DNA of 64,000 nucleotides. It comes from Alternaria dauci (taxonomy: Eukaryota; Ascomycota; Dothideomycetes; Pleosporales; Pleosporaceae). Location: the NCBI RefSeq assembly GCF_042100115.1, contig NC_091280.1, positions 806,001 to 870,000 on the forward strand, written 5' to 3'. Shown here one piece after another: positions 1 to 12,412 of this stretch. The position numbers were made by a program, and so were the translations under genes. Numbering within the stretch: position 1 is the stretch's first letter; the number at the start of each line of letters is the position of its first letter. The notes under the pieces were generated by a model that saw only the letters and a list, made by a program, of their open reading frames with translations, did not search any database and was not told where the DNA came from.

Positions 1-1995
1 CAGCGCAGTACTCCCTGACGGATCATGCCAAAGCACATCAACTCAGTACCAATGATGAGGATATCGCTATTGTTATCTCTGATCAGAACGAGCTTCGGCG
101 CGACTTGAAGGGCCGTCATATGCAGATGATTGCCATGTTAGTTTTACCATATACTCCTTGATGGAGTATCTATGCTTTGCTACGGCTAACATGTTTTACA
201 GTGGCGGTGCCATTGGCTCCGGTTTGTTCATTGGTTCCGCCTCATCCTTCACAACCGGTGGACCCGCCGCTGTTATCATCGGATTCACCCTCATCGGCAT
301 TATGATGTACTTGATGATGCAGGCATTGGCTGAACTTGCAGTCATGTACCCAATCAACGGAGCCTTTACCATGTACATCTGTCGGTTCATCGATCCATCC
401 TGGGGCTTTGCCTGTGGGTGGCAGTACGCTATCAGTTGGCTCACTGTCCTGCCTTTCGAAATCTCGGCTGCTTGTAATATCATCCACTACTGGCCAGGAT
501 CACAGGGCATCAATAATGCCGCATGGATCACACCACTTCTCGCGGCTTTGATCGCCATTCAATTTTTCGGCGTCAAAGGCTATGGCGAGGTGAGTGTGCC
601 ATTCTGTAGCCTGTTGAGCTTCGAGACAACCGGGCTAACATCTCTGAACAGGTCGAGTTCGTACTATCTATCATAAAGATCTCAGCTTGCCTAGGGTTCA
701 TGATCCTGGGTATCATCATCGACACCGGAGGTGTGCCAACCGACGACAGAGGTTATATCGGCAACAAGTACTAGTACGTCCTCCCTGTTTGTATCGCAGA
801 ACTTCCTACTGATCATGTCTAGTAATATTCCTGGTGTGACCTCCGCGGGATTCCGTAACGGCTTTCATGGCTTCTGTGGCGTTTTCGTCAATGCAGCGTT
901 TGCATACACTGGCACCGAGCTTACCGGCTTAGCAGCAGCCGAGACGGCTAACCCAAGGAAGGAGATTCCGAAAGCTGCAAAGCAAGTCATCTACCGTATC
1001 ATGCTCTTCTACGTTGTAAACCTCGCCCTGGTTGGCCTAGTTGTGCCAGCCAACAACGAGGCACTGAACGGCAGTGCTGGCGCCAGTTCGCTTCATTCGC
1101 CTTTCGTCATAGCTATCCAGCTCGCTGGAATCAAGGCTCTCCCGTCAATCTTCAATGCCGTCATTTTGATTGCAGTCATGAGCGTTGCCAACGCTTGTAC
1201 CTTTGGCTCCACACGCACGATGCAGGCTCTTGCGGCGAACGGTAAGTGTCCTGTACCAGATTATAACAATCTCTTGCTGATAGTGGTCGTTCTCTAGGTA
1301 TGGGCCCAAAAGCCACCGCCTACATCGATAAGCAAGGTCGTCCAGTCGTTGTAGTAGTTATTCAGCTTCTGTTCGGACTGTTGGCATACATCAATCTCGC
1401 TCCCAACGGCGGAGATATCTTTACTTGGTTGCTATCCCTGTCTGGAATCACTGTACTGTTTGTCTTCGGTAGCATCGCCGTCGCACATATTCGTTTTCGC
1501 CGAGCTTGGTGAGTTCCGTGCTAAAGTATACAAAGTCTCTATAGGCACTAACGTTGCTATAGGGCCTTGAAAGGCCACACTCTTGATGAACTTCCATACA
1601 GAGCCTCTTTCGGCGTTTGGGGCTCGTGGGTATGCTTCGCCATCAATGCCGTCGCACTCATCGCCCAATTCTACGTCGCGCTTTATCCAGTCGGTGGAGA
1701 GGCTCTCAGTGCCGAAGGCTTTTTCGAAACCTACATGGCGGCGCCTTTCCTCGTTGTCTTGTACTTGGTGTGGAAGGTCTACAGCTGGTTCAAATACCCT
1801 TCGCACCGCCCATTGTGGATCGCAACCAAGGACATCGACATCTATACTGGCATGAGGCACGAGCAGAGAGAGATGATCAGCGGCGAAGGTGTGACCGAAG
1901 ACCAGAGGCGCGCGAGCATCCAGGAGATGCACGACGAGAAGAAGAAGAAGGGCGTCAAGGCCTACATTATGGCGGCTGTTCGTACAGTATTTTAG
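1..1995 (+). CDS. Amino-acid permease (AAT/YAT family), 5' partial
   Basis: Plasma-membrane proton-coupled amino-acid importer. The reading frame is open to the left edge without a start codon, so the gene begins outside the window. Exons: <1-136, 202-589, 652-773, 823-1241, 1298-1508, 1563-1995; all introns are GT-AG and phase-consistent. Joining exons 1 and 2 restores the family N-terminal signature IGGAIGSGLFIGSA in TM1. TM6-TM7 shows AFAYTGTELTGLAAAE with NPRKEIPKA, the characteristic AAT loop, and later FGSTRTMQALAANG. The C-terminus is hydrophilic and lysine-rich (DEKKKKG), typical of the cytosolic tail that controls endocytosis in yeast permeases. Substrate cannot be read from the sequence. 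It ends convergent to the O-methyltransferase gene. Confidence 0.93.
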
Positions 1996-2551
1996 TGGTG
2001 GACTTGCCATGCTGGAAAGCCGATCTATATAGATAAAAGATTCTTGAGTCGGCAAGAGTCCGACAGCTCCTCGACCCAGTCAATCGCAGAAATCAAAACA
2101 ATAACTAGTCTCTCCAACCACCAGATTCGATAAATCTTCCAAGTCATCGCACACCAAAACGAAGCGCATAGAGTCTCTTACCACTTCAAAGAGCGCAACT
2201 GGCTTACTAAAGACAGCTGTAGGAAGGTCACCATCCGCCGGAAGGTCCGTCCTAATGAATCGTTAATGTTACTTTGGTTACCATACCTCCCTAGAATCTC
2301 CATGGAAGGAAATGCCTTCACTTGCAAGTATCTTGTTTCTTTGACTTTCTCTTAACTCTGTTGTATAAGCTGGATGAGGTAAAGCTTTGAGCAAGGCTGT
2401 AAAACAGTAGACGAAGGCGGTATAAAACAGAGCGTAGTAAGACCTCAAGGATATAGAAGTAAGTAAGCTGTGAGGTACTTGAGTACAAAGTACACGGTCT
2501 TGTAGTCTTTTGAGTGCTACAGTTCTATGAAAACTTTGCTAGTTCCAAGAA
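1996..2551. other. Convergent 3' spacer
   Basis: Non-coding spacer between the converging permease and O-methyltransferase genes. It should hold both 3' untranslated regions. No open reading frame of interest or repeat is visible. Confidence 0.7.
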
Positions 2552-3794
2552 CTATCCTTCAAGCTCTGCCTCTATAACGCTCTCTGCAACGCCCGGATAG
2601 CTGTATATATCCAGGAATTTCAGCCCCGCATTCTGCAGTATCCCTTTCCAATCCGATTCAGTTCTCTCACGCACGGAAAGGTGTGCCAACATCATCATAT
2701 TCATCGACGTGGCTGCGATAGTGGGCTTCTCTTCTGACAGCACAATCTTGTTCAGCAGTACCCGGGAGTAGCCAGGCTTGAGTGCAGGTTTCAGGTTCTC
2801 AAGGATCTTGATACCTTCTTCATCACTCCAATCGTGGAGGATAGAATGAAATGAGTATGCTCTTGCAGCCTTGATTGGTTGCGGAGTAAAGAAGTCGTAG
2901 ACCTCACTGTCGAACGGTAGTCTGTCTTTATCCTGGATACTAGCGATGACGGGTTCTCGATCTTGGAGCACAACCTTCCCCGGCTGCGCATTGTACTGCG
3001 CCACGAATTGCTGGACATCATGTCCGCGGCCACCACCGACATCTACTAACAGCACATCGTTGATTGCAGGATCGAAGCCCTCAATCGGGCGATCTGCGAC
3101 TGGATAGAAACCTGGATCGTACCAGTTCGCCTTACCAGCCCGGTACGCTGACATGAAGTTGTCGAACTCATCAAGATGAGGAGGTGTATTTACCAGCCAC
3201 GGAAAGAATGGCAGCTCCGTTCCATGCGCCGCCTGGAAAGGCCCATTGGTGGGCGAGGTTGGTAATTTGTAGTCCGTCTTTTTGAAGAAGTCAGGAAAGC
3301 GATTGAATGATGGCCGTGCAACATCATAGCAGAAGTCGATACTTTTTTGGTAGTTCTCTGCTGCGAGCCCATGGCTGAGATTTGATCCGAGGAAACGGCC
3401 ATTGAAGAAGGAAACAACCTTCATGGCGATGAGGTGACGCATGATCCGTTGTAGTAAAGCCGGCTCAACGCCCGTTCTCTGGGCAAGATCATCGGTGCTG
3501 AGGCCAGCCTCGCCTGCAACCTTGAGATGTTGAAAGAGTTTGACTTCAACGGCAATCTTGCAATGTGCAGATAATGCAGGCTGCGATGTGATTAGTATAA
3601 TGGCCTCGATGCGGGACTGGGCGACGAACCTCTGCCCAAAAGCTTCTTTGCAGGAATTCACTTGGAATTTCGAGACTTGCTATAAGGTCTCTGGCAAGTT
3701 CGATCAAGCTCTCGCGTGAACCGATTTCATTACGGTCGAAAGCCTTGCCGGCCGATGTGATGCGCTCAAGAATAGTTGGAACCGGTGTTGACAT
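2552..3794 (-). CDS. SAM-dependent O-methyltransferase (plant COMT-like fungal type)
   Basis: Two exons, 3794-3630 and 3580-2552, give 397 residues. The 49-nt intron (GTTCGT...ACTAATCACATCGCAG) joins FWAE to PALSAHCKIAVEVKLF, the continuous helix seen in this family. The N-terminal dimerisation/winged-helix part runs to about residue 125. The SAM-binding glycine loop VDVGGGRG lies near 234-241, the acidic ribose-binding stretch VLQDREPV near 259, and the general-base His in HSILHDWSDEEG near 304. Such enzymes methylate phenolic or polyketide hydroxyls in secondary metabolism. No backbone synthase is adjacent, so the substrate is unknown. An in-frame upstream ATG at 3851 would add 19 residues; the 3794 start fits family N-termini better. 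Confidence 0.9.
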
Positions 3795-5010
3795 ATTGCC
3801 CAGGTGTAGAGGAGTGTAATCAACTTCTTCTGGTCTTGGTGCAAGAATCAAGGTGTCAAGACCCTTTTTATGACGGCTTCATACGTTCGGATCCTTTGGT
3901 AAAAAGCCGCATATCAGTACGGCTGCTGTCTTCCGGTCGCGCTATGCGCCTCTGTCAATGACTCGCAATATGTGTACGTCTTCCCTGATTCCGCTTCAGT
4001 GACAGAGCTGACGAGACAGAAACGGTATATCGGCATAACGTAGATACAGTTGCAGGACATTCTATATCTAACGCTGGCTGTCCTCCACGAACGCGACTTC
4101 AAGTAAGAAATACATAGACACTTCCAAGATTGATGAGCTTACAGACATCTTGCTCAACCCGGGAGGGGCTGCACTTATTGCCCTCGCATCTTCTTTACAA
4201 GGTTAACTTGACAGTTCCGACCGAATCTGGTGAGTTAGGCAACCTATTTGGTATTTTTGTGGAGTGTGAGCTACTGGTAGAGCGACGGCCCCAGCGACAA
4301 GCTTGGAAGGCTCGGTCCAAGATTCCGTTCACGTATGAACATCCGAGATAACCTTGGAAGCCATACGCAGTACATCGTAACAACTCTGGACACCGTTACA
4401 TAACGCAACTCTATCCCACGGAGTGTGGACGTACAGATTTGTTCAGTTTGTCGAACAATATTGTGAGGATGAGAACTGTACCCAGGTGGACGTGAGATCA
4501 AGTGTTCGGCAGATTAGCGCTGATGCGAACTGAGAAATCCGCTCGAAGCAACCGTGCCACATCCTCGCAGCATTAAATGTCTCCAAAGGATCCCCTAAAG
4601 ACCAACAAAAATCCTATGGAGAAACCCTGTATTCTTCAGCGAAGGAGATTGAAACCTCTGCCACTCTTTGACTTGTTAAGGTAAGGCCGGTCTCCGCATT
4701 GGAGGAACGACCCACAACACCAGATGAGCAGGTTTGCAACCCTTGTCCCATTCCGTTGTTAGTACCGTGATCTTCGGTAATGATTGACCCAAACATGGGG
4801 TTTACCTCATTGTGTCGTGTTTATCACTTATCCAGCAATTCCATCTCAATATTCATGCTCGCTTTGAGCTCTTCGTCGTGTGTCTTTACAAATGGTCGGC
4901 CTTCATATCAAAAATACACTGTAATCACTTCCTGATACTCAGCGAGGTATAAGTGCTTTGGTTTACAGCTCCTTCACTTTCCTCTCCGACACAAAGAAGA
5001 CGTTACATGG
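3795..5010. other. Spacer upstream of the O-methyltransferase and of the relic
   Basis: About 1.2 kb without a supportable gene. The part next to 3794 must carry the O-methyltransferase promoter. Short open frames here have no recognisable composition or motif. Confidence 0.5.
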
Positions 5011-5400
5011 ATGGCAGAGTCTGTGGGTCGCACCGAAAACAAGATGGTAGAGGTCCTAGCTGTCGCATGGGTTATGACCGGAGCTGCCATTCTAACTGTG
5101 GGTATCAAGCTTTTTGCTCAAGCAAAGATAATCCACGTCGTTGGATGGGACGCCTATCTTATTTTCTTGTCGCAAGTAAGGAGCTGTTGCGACACTTTTC
5201 TCTCGAAGAAGTCCGGATCCTTATAAATCCACTAGACTTTTAGCATCTTTGCTTCGTCGTTCGTACACCACGGAGTCTGATTGGGATTTGGCCAATAGAC
5301 AGCAATAGTGGTAGAAAAATATAGAAAAAAATTGACTGTTTCAGAGTGCTGATGTCCAAATGTTTGGATACCGTGATTTCGACAGAACCATGGCCCTCCT
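5011..5400 (+). pseudogene. Relic of a rhodopsin-domain (PF20684-type) fungal membrane protein
   Basis: From Met 5044 the frame encodes two hydrophobic stretches ending VGWDAYLIFLSQ. This is the first-helix pattern of the large fungal family of putative seven-helix proteins (WxLTG...RVGWDDYLxLLS). After a GTAAGG donor at 5176 the next block, near 5243-5300, reads IFASSFVHHGV-stop-LGFGQ-stop-TAIV, matching the following helix and the HxGLGQHTA loop of the family as I recall it. It is interrupted by TGA (5278-5280) and TAG (5296-5298). Similarity fades through another frameshift near 5350 (QMFGY) and ends about 5400. Both stops are one C-to-T change from sense (CGA, CAG). Most of the protein is missing, so this is not functional. 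Confidence 0.55.
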
Positions 5401-6692
5401 TTAGGGCTAGTTTATTAATGGCTATAATGATGGATTTGGCCAGCCAATAGCAGCTTGATGAAAATGATTTGGGGAAAGGCGTAACTGTGGAACTGAGGAT
5501 ACAGGGAGACGTCCAAACATACTTAGGTACATAGGTCGCGCGGATGTTGTTGTTATACTACAGTATATAGAAATTAGGAATGCGCGTAAAAGAAAGAGCG
5601 TGGACTGCGTTAGAGTTTAACAAGAGTATAGTTGGACGCCGACGTGGTACCGTTGAAGGGCGACACTCAGAGGTGTTAATACCAAGGTCTGTGCGCGCAC
5701 AGTATCCCGTTTGTGTAGCTACTGCTGGAAATATGCGAATCATGGGGTTTTGCGTCAGTTGGACAAGAGAAGATGGGTCCTCTCGTCCGCATCGTCATCT
5801 GTCGGTGTAGCGTGGATGGATCATTCACAAAGTCGTGAGCGGGCATTTGGTGTTGGGCGATCGACCTCGGCCCCAACTGCCGTACCACACCCACACCCGA
5901 CCGGTGGGTATTGCCCTGCTTTTTCCTCGTTTATTCTTAGGTACGCTTCCTTCTGCTGGCCTTGCTCTCGTGACCACAAAACTGTTGCGCAGGTGTTGGA
6001 AACCGTCTTGTACTCCTTCGCCACCGATTCCCTCTGGGAGCATTTCTTTTTACTACCGTCTTCTTCGCGATGAACAAACATGCCACCGAGAAAGAGAGAA
6101 ATTGTAATCTTTCAAAAGCGTGCGTGCGCAAGAAGAACAAGCGCCCAGATTCGCTTTCCACTTGCAAAGTTGAAGAGCGGATCATGGCAGGAGCTTTGGA
6201 CGAGTTTGACATGCTAGACAGCTGTGGAAAAAGTGAGTTCCACCTATTGGCTGCCGCGTTGGTAAAGCCCGTCGCGCCAATGCGCGTCGCGGAAGACGTG
6301 TTTCGCCTTCACGACGCGGCAGAAACGATAGTCTGACAGCCAAGTATTGACGGCCATATACATCAATCAGGGTCTACACGCCTCACTACCCATGACTATC
6401 GCATTGTCAGCTGCTGTACGCAAATGTATAGCCTCAAATTGATCGTTGTGTTGGTGTTCGGAGCAGCCATCCCGCCATCCCGGTACTACGCCGTCAGCCT
6501 CGGTACGGGCTGCCTAGCGTACCTAGGTAGACGTCGACCTGACAAGCTGCCATATCGCCCATCTTGTCCACGCTTAACCACAACGGCTTATGCTGCATTC
6601 AATGCAAGTACAATACACTCCACAGTACAAGCCGACGTTCGCACCAGAACGAATCATGGCTCGAGTCTGTTGCCAAGAGAATCTTTCCCCGA

Positions 6693-6932
6693 CCCCGGGC
6701 GTTACTCATCAACCAGCACCACTCCGTTCGTCGTCGCTATGCCCACGCTTGCCTCTTTCAAACTCCTCTGTAGTGTGGTCCAGAACACCTTCGCCCATTG
6801 TTCAAGTTGATCCTTCCACAGGAGCAGCTTTCCGGCCCGCATCGAGTGATCATGCATCTCTCATGCCCTCTTGAGTCGGGTAAGCTCCTACGTCCTGGCT
6901 TGGCATCGCTCGACCGGGGCGGTATTCCGGGG
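6693..6932. promoter_or_regulatory. Cluster of CreA-type (SYGGRG) carbon-repressor sites
   Basis: CCGGGG occurs at 6914-6919 and 6927-6932 on the plus strand (13-bp spacing) and on the minus strand at 6693-6698. SYGGRG is the established CreA/Cre1 binding consensus. The pair lies about 300 bp before the start codon of a sugar transporter, so glucose repression is a reasonable inference. Confidence 0.45.
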
Positions 6933-7123
6933 TAAGGTCCGGCTCAATACTTCTAGAAGCGTTGGTGGCTGAGCCGCACACCGCAACCACCCAATCAGAC
7001 AAGTCGCCCTCGATCGGACCTGGTGAGACATTTAGCCTAATACTGGTAATGTCTACCCCGACCTTTGTGGTCTCCTCTTGTGCGGCCCGTATATATGGAC
7101 TCGCATGGATGCATCGACTAGCA

Positions 7124-7129
7124 TATAAG
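7124..7129 (+). promoter_or_regulatory. TATA-like box of the sugar transporter
   Basis: TATAAG followed by a pyrimidine-rich stretch, 104 bp before the ATG at 7233. Confidence 0.4.
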
Positions 7130-7232
7130 AGCTCCCCTGCCCAGGTGTGCTCCAGTTCTTCCCCAGTATTCACTCCACCTCCGCCTTGCAATCCTCGTTG
7201 GCCGCTGGAACAGTCGGTCAATCCTATCCGCA

Positions 7233-9038
7233 ATGAGTCCCCATTTCAAGCGCCCCAATCAGACCAATGTGGTCGAGGCACAGGAAGCTGCGCCTGAGCT
7301 TCCACCAGTGTCATGGAGCAAGTCGCCCAACATGCGCAAGCTATACTTTTACTGCATGATTCTTTGCATCTGCTCGGCCACCACTGGTTACGATGGGTAA
7401 GTTTATGGACTCGCAAACAGAACAGAAAAGGTCCAGGGACTGATTGTGCAAAGATCTCTCATGAACACTTCTCAGCTCCTCGACTCCTGGAAGGTCACCA
7501 TGGACAACCCTTCGGAGGACACTTTGGGTCGTCTCAGCGCCATGTACTCGATTGGCTCCATTGCTTCCCTCCCCGTGGTACCTTGGCTCAGCGACAAATA
7601 TGGCCGCAAAACACCAATCACTATTGGTTGCATCATCATGGTCATTGCCGCCGCCGTTCAGGCCGCGTCCATGAGCCGCCCACAATACGAGGGCGGCCGC
7701 TTCTTCATGGGTTTCGGCAACTCTATGGCTCAACTCTCCTGCCCTATGCTCATCACTGAGATCGCGCATCCTCAGCATCGCGCTAGGATCACCACTGTTT
7801 ACAACTGCTTGTGGAATCTTGGTGCTCTGATCTGTGGCTGGCTGGCTTTTGGCACACAGCACATTCCCAACACCTGGTCCTGGAGAATCCCCACCCTCAT
7901 CCAAGGCATCTTCTCTATCCTCCAGCTCATGTTCATCTGGTGGATCCCTGAGTAAGCTTCCCTGGTATTGCCGAATGTCTTTCGTGATTGGCTAACTTTG
8001 ACTTGCAGATCCCCACGTTGGCTGCTGTCCAAGGACAGGAACGACGAGGCGCTCCGCATGCTTTCTCATTACCACGCCGACGGCAACGATAGCGACGCTA
8101 CTGTCATGTTCGAGTATGCTGAAATGAAGGAGACTATCCGCATCGAATTCCTGCACAAGAAGAACTCCTCATACTTGGACTTTATCAGGACCCCCGGCAA
8201 CCGCAAGCGACTATTGATGATCATCTCACTCGGTCTATTTTCCCAGTGGTCTGGCAATGCTCTCGTCAGCTACTACGCTGGTATCATCTACGAAGGTGCC
8301 GGTATCACTCGCCAAACCGACAAACTGGGTTTGGACGCTGGAAACAAGGTTCTCTCTTTGTTTGTGTCCATCTCATGCGCTTTGTTGGTCGACCGTGTTG
8401 GTAGACGCCCGCTTTTCCTCGCTGCGTAAGTGTTCACATCCGCTTCAGTCAGCAAATTGACTAACTTATCATAGCACCGGTGGTATGCTGTTGTTCTTGG
8501 TTTGCGCTACCATCACTGGTGAGCAATTTTCCGCGAAAGGCACGCTTGCGATTGGCTATGTCAATATTGTCTTTGTCTGGCTACACGGTGTCGCCTACGC
8601 TCTGGCTTGGTCTGGTCTCCTGGTTGCCTACACCGTCGAAATTCTGCCCTACAAGCTCCGTGCCAAGGGTGTGTTCATCATGAACATTTCCGTTCAAGTC
8701 GCCCTCACGATCAACAACTACGTGAACCCAATCCCCATCTCCGAGGGTGGCGGCTGGTACGGCGAGAACTGGAAGCTGTTTGCCTGCTATGCTGGCTGGG
8801 TTCTTCTCGAATTGATCTGGGTTTACTACTTCTACGTCGAGACTCGGTATGTCGCTTTTTGTCACTGCCAGTTTGACTCGAGACTAACTTTTCCTCTAGT
8901 GGCCCCACTCTCGAAGAGATCGCCCGTATCTTTGACGGCGAGAACGCAGAGGTTGCGGACATTGATATCGATGGCAAAGGTCTCCACAACCGCACCGATA
9001 GTATCAAGGAGGCTCATGTGCAGGTGGAGAAGGCCTAG
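7233..9038 (+). CDS. MFS sugar transporter (hexose/lactose-permease-like)
   Basis: Five exons (7233-7396, 7454-7951, 8009-8425, 8475-8846, 8900-9038) give 529 residues and 12 predicted membrane helices. Sugar-porter signatures are present: GYDGS in TM1, DKYGRKTP after TM2 (the RXGRR-type loop), PESPRWLLSKDR after TM6, DRVGRRPLF after TM8, and ETRGPTLEEIARIF after TM12. The PESPRW motif spans the exon 2/3 junction, which confirms that intron. The protein should be a plasma-membrane proton/sugar symporter. The sequence resembles the lactose-permease/hexose-transporter branch of filamentous fungi; the actual sugar is not determinable. The CCGGGG sites upstream suggest control by carbon source. 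Confidence 0.93.
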
Positions 9039-9494
9039 GCGATTCCGCTACTCTTCGTCAGCCACGTCACTGTAGGCTATATAGCAATGTAGCATATGCG
9101 CGATTTAGTATTGAAGCCTATGGCGTTAGCCAGAGAAAGAAGAACTCGATAGCATCGAACTAGATGTCCACCACAAACCGATCTTCGTAATAGAGTATGG
9201 ATGCTGATTCCTTTTCGACTTGACGATATGCGCCCAGCAAGGAAGTGCAGTTATGTCCAGACAGCATTGTGACCCATATCCAAGTGCTATACGCAATTGT
9301 ATCAACCTGTGTAGTGTACCACGAACACGTTCAACTATGTCGAACTCGTCGTGGGGGCGGGACATGTTGTCGGCACGCCCAGTCCCCTGAAGACTTCAGG
9401 CGCAGCGCTTGAAGCGAGACCCTGTATCAGCAGTCGCTTAGCTTGCTAACAACCCCACCCTCTTCGCTTGCTTTATTGCCCCTCCAACATTGTA
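9039..9494. other. Spacer
   Basis: Holds the 3' end of the sugar-transporter transcript and the promoter of the next gene. Nothing else is recognised. Confidence 0.5.
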
Positions 9495-10626
9495 ATGATT
9501 GTTCTAGCCTATCTTATTTCGGCGCCTCTATCCGCGTCACAAGAAGTCAGCGCTCATGACAGACTAAGCCACATATTCTTCGGCAGCCGAACAACAAATG
9601 AAGGGGATGAAGAGCATCTAAGGCGGGTTTCTGAGATCTTGCTAGATCTAGAAAAAGGTAAGTGGGGCATTTAGCCCCGCCCCCAGCATTCCGTACGGAC
9701 ACCAATTGCTATCTATAGAGGGAATCTTTGACGCTTTACACAAACGTCTTCCATTCAAGTGGAACGATGACGAGAGATACGATACGGTCAACCCGTTCGG
9801 AGATTCCCGACAGTATCAGTATCACGCACTCTGGACCTTTGACACTCGAAATGACGTGTTGCGTTACACGAGTGCGAGCCGTCGCAGTCAAATACAACTC
9901 GGTCTTCTTCGAGAGCGTGCCGTGAGTCTAGCTGATATGGAGTTACTTGGCGGACCTATTCCTGCGCCTTTGGAGTATACTTTTGATCCAGCAACGCCGT
10001 GCTGGAAACCGCGTGTAGAAGTCGACGACAGAATGCGTGCATTTGCACATCGCCTACTCCGGGATTTTCATTACCAGTGGAGGCATGTCCTCCGAAACGA
10101 TTACAATTTCAGAACTTTACGAGTACTTGCTCGAGCTATAATTCGGCTTTCGATGCTTGATTTCGAAGTTCACGAAAACACAGGTGGACATGGCCCGCGG
10201 GGCGTACAAGTATGGATTACACAGTTACCCGCCTGGCAACCGTTCGAGGCTGATATGGTGCGCGTTGGAACCGTCTGGGTTGTCCTCTGCCAAGATATAC
10301 AAAATGGGCTGTCAATAGCTCAGCAACACGTAGTATCGCGGGAAATCAGCACGACTGAGAGTCCTAGCATGACAACGTGTGGGGAAGCGCATGCACATTA
10401 CATGGTTCTATCAGTGAAACACATCATGCTCTGCCACGCTACCGATCAGGCTTCACTCAAGCACACTGCTCCAGAGCCGCTCTTCAATGGTGATTATGGT
10501 ACCGGATCTCCCTCAGACCTAGCACTAAATTATCTCATCTGGGCGACCTCTAAAGGTTACGTTGGAGGAAAGATACTTAATTCGGCCTTCGGGATCCTCT
10601 GTCGAGTCCCAGGTCTAGTTCGGTGA
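9495..10626 (+). CDS. Hypothetical protein, possible signal peptide
   Basis: Two exons, 9495-9657 and 9719-10626, joined by a GTAAGT...CTATAG intron, give 356 residues. The first ATG of the frame is 9495. The first about 18 residues (IVLAYLISAPLSAS) are hydrophobic with small residues and could be a secretion signal, but the rest looks globular and soluble, rich in His, Arg and Trp (RDFHYQWRHVLRNDYNF). It has several Cys in the C-terminal half and no membrane span. I do not recognise the family. Uniform codon use and a clean intron support a real gene. Function unknown. Confidence 0.65.
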
Positions 10627-12412
10627 GCACAAGAGCGGAATATTCTATTTAGCACGAGCAGAATAGAGTTCTTATATAGATACAACTATAAAAGTATATT
10701 ACTTACTTATAACCTACGTCAGTGCAAAAGAAAGGGTCAAGCAGAGTGAGCAACAACTAGGCCTAGGCTCTGGAAGCAGCTCTGTGATCGACGCACAAGA
10801 GCATACGTTGAAGACAGCTTCGAACTACGTCAAACCTTGCCTTCAGCAGTAATGCCCGATCAACGGGTTCCGCAAGCATCTTAATAAGCCTGGCCTGCGC
10901 TTCATCGACCATGTGCCGTCTCACGACGGCAGTGCCGAGGTTGACCGGGGGTTCGGCCATTCTGTATCGCATGCAGTATGGCCTATCTACCGGCCTTGGA
11001 AGAGTTCAACGTCTCGTTCGGTCCTATTTTGTCAAACTCTGAAGGAAGAAAGGAAGGTCCAACGGTTTTTGAGGCAACAATGGGCATTCGCGTTTCTGAT
11101 GCCACGTCAGGATGCTGATGACCTTGCATCGACTGGACCGCAGCGCAAAAGTGCTCCAGGCTCATTTGCACAACGCTGCCACTGGTTAGAATGAAATGAA
11201 AAAGCCGTCTGCGATTGCACTAGACGTGTACAGACACAGCGAGCTGAAGTGTGATGAGCACGTTGTTCTGGAGCCCAGGTAAGCAAATTGGCTGACGATA
11301 CCCCGCCGACAAAATGGCGCGAACGTGTGGCTGTGCAGCGAAGAAGGGTCTGGAGCTGCGCCACGTCTACCCGCATGCGGGAACAAGGGGGTGCGTGCTA
11401 GCTGAAAGCAATAGAATTCAAATTTTGTCTAATTCATGTTGCGCGTCACATGCCGTTGGCGTGAGCGGTCAGGGATAGGCTGCATACGCAATTTAGATGG
11501 CAGACGTAGTGAAACGGGATGTGGCTGCAATCTGGATCGTCGGGTTGGACACAGGGGTGGGAGGCTGGCCATCTTTCTCGCCGTGTGCGAGGGGCGGCGG
11601 CTGCGTGTCGACCAAGTCGATCAATTGCGACCATGGTTGCGGGACGAAGATGTTACGTGCATGATGTCCTACGTGTGGCCGTAAGTTGGTAGGGTGCGCC
11701 CAGAGTGCGGTGTGATAGCATCGTCATGATTTGCTAACACACAACAACGCATAGTGTGCTCTGTGCCGTGTACGTTCGCGTGTGTCGCCCTTAGTCGAGC
11801 CTTATTTTATTGTCAATCGGACAAGGGGCAAAGGAGACTCGATCATTGACGTAGGATGCATACCGCTTCCAGAGCGATCGCCAGCGAGGCTGGGAATTGG
11901 CTGGGAGCTTGGCAATCCTCTCCCATCTGGATTCGCGCCGCACCTCGCGAATCACGAGGTTGCTTTTGCGCCAGCTCGGTAATTTCCTTGTGTCCTTGTC
12001 GCGCATCTTCACATGGGAAGGCGTTTCGTATGCTGGCCGACAGGAGCGCTATTCGTACAGCCTCAATCGACGGCGTGCCCGAGATGCATTCACCACCGCA
12101 CACTGATGAGCCCACGACAATTGAGGCTGGCGATGCAGGTCGACGACTGTGTTCAGGGTCCAGAAGCTCGATGCGCGCGGGCAGAGCTGAGGTTGCTAGC
12201 GCACTGACGAGTCGCTCGATAGGGCCGATTTGTGGAGTGTGCTTGGACCATACGTCACACTAGAGGCTTGTGGACTCCTTGTATAGCGCCCGCAGTCCTG
12301 TTTATTTGTATCTCGTTCCAGGGAGCCTCCTAATTACCTTTCGAAGCAGCATTTTCCCTTTGCAACTCCTACACTCTCACCTCACGGGCGCGCGACTGCC
12401 TGGCTGCCCATC
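10627..12412. other. Long spacer before the CSC1-type channel
   Basis: About 1.8 kb. Left part is AT-rich (TATATAGATA near 10671-10690). Open frames such as 11856-12263 plus lack protein-like composition and splice support. The right end must hold the promoter of the channel gene. Confidence 0.5.

Larger units (their letters stand above)
5401..7232. other. Long spacer upstream of the sugar transporter
   Basis: About 1.8 kb. Several overlapping short frames occur on both strands (for example 6070-6336 plus), but none shows domain signatures or splice-supported extension. The right half carries the transporter promoter with CCGGGG motifs and a TATA-like box, listed separately. Confidence 0.5.

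Noticed and set aside
4614..4796. Minus-strand 60-codon frame resembling the polar tail of a rhodopsin-domain protein
   Set aside because: Only a vague compositional likeness and opposite strand to the relic; no conserved helix is adjacent.
2552..5400. Secondary-metabolite gene cluster around the O-methyltransferase
   Set aside because: No polyketide synthase, peptide synthetase, terpene cyclase or pathway regulator is in the window; one methyltransferase beside a decayed membrane gene is not enough.
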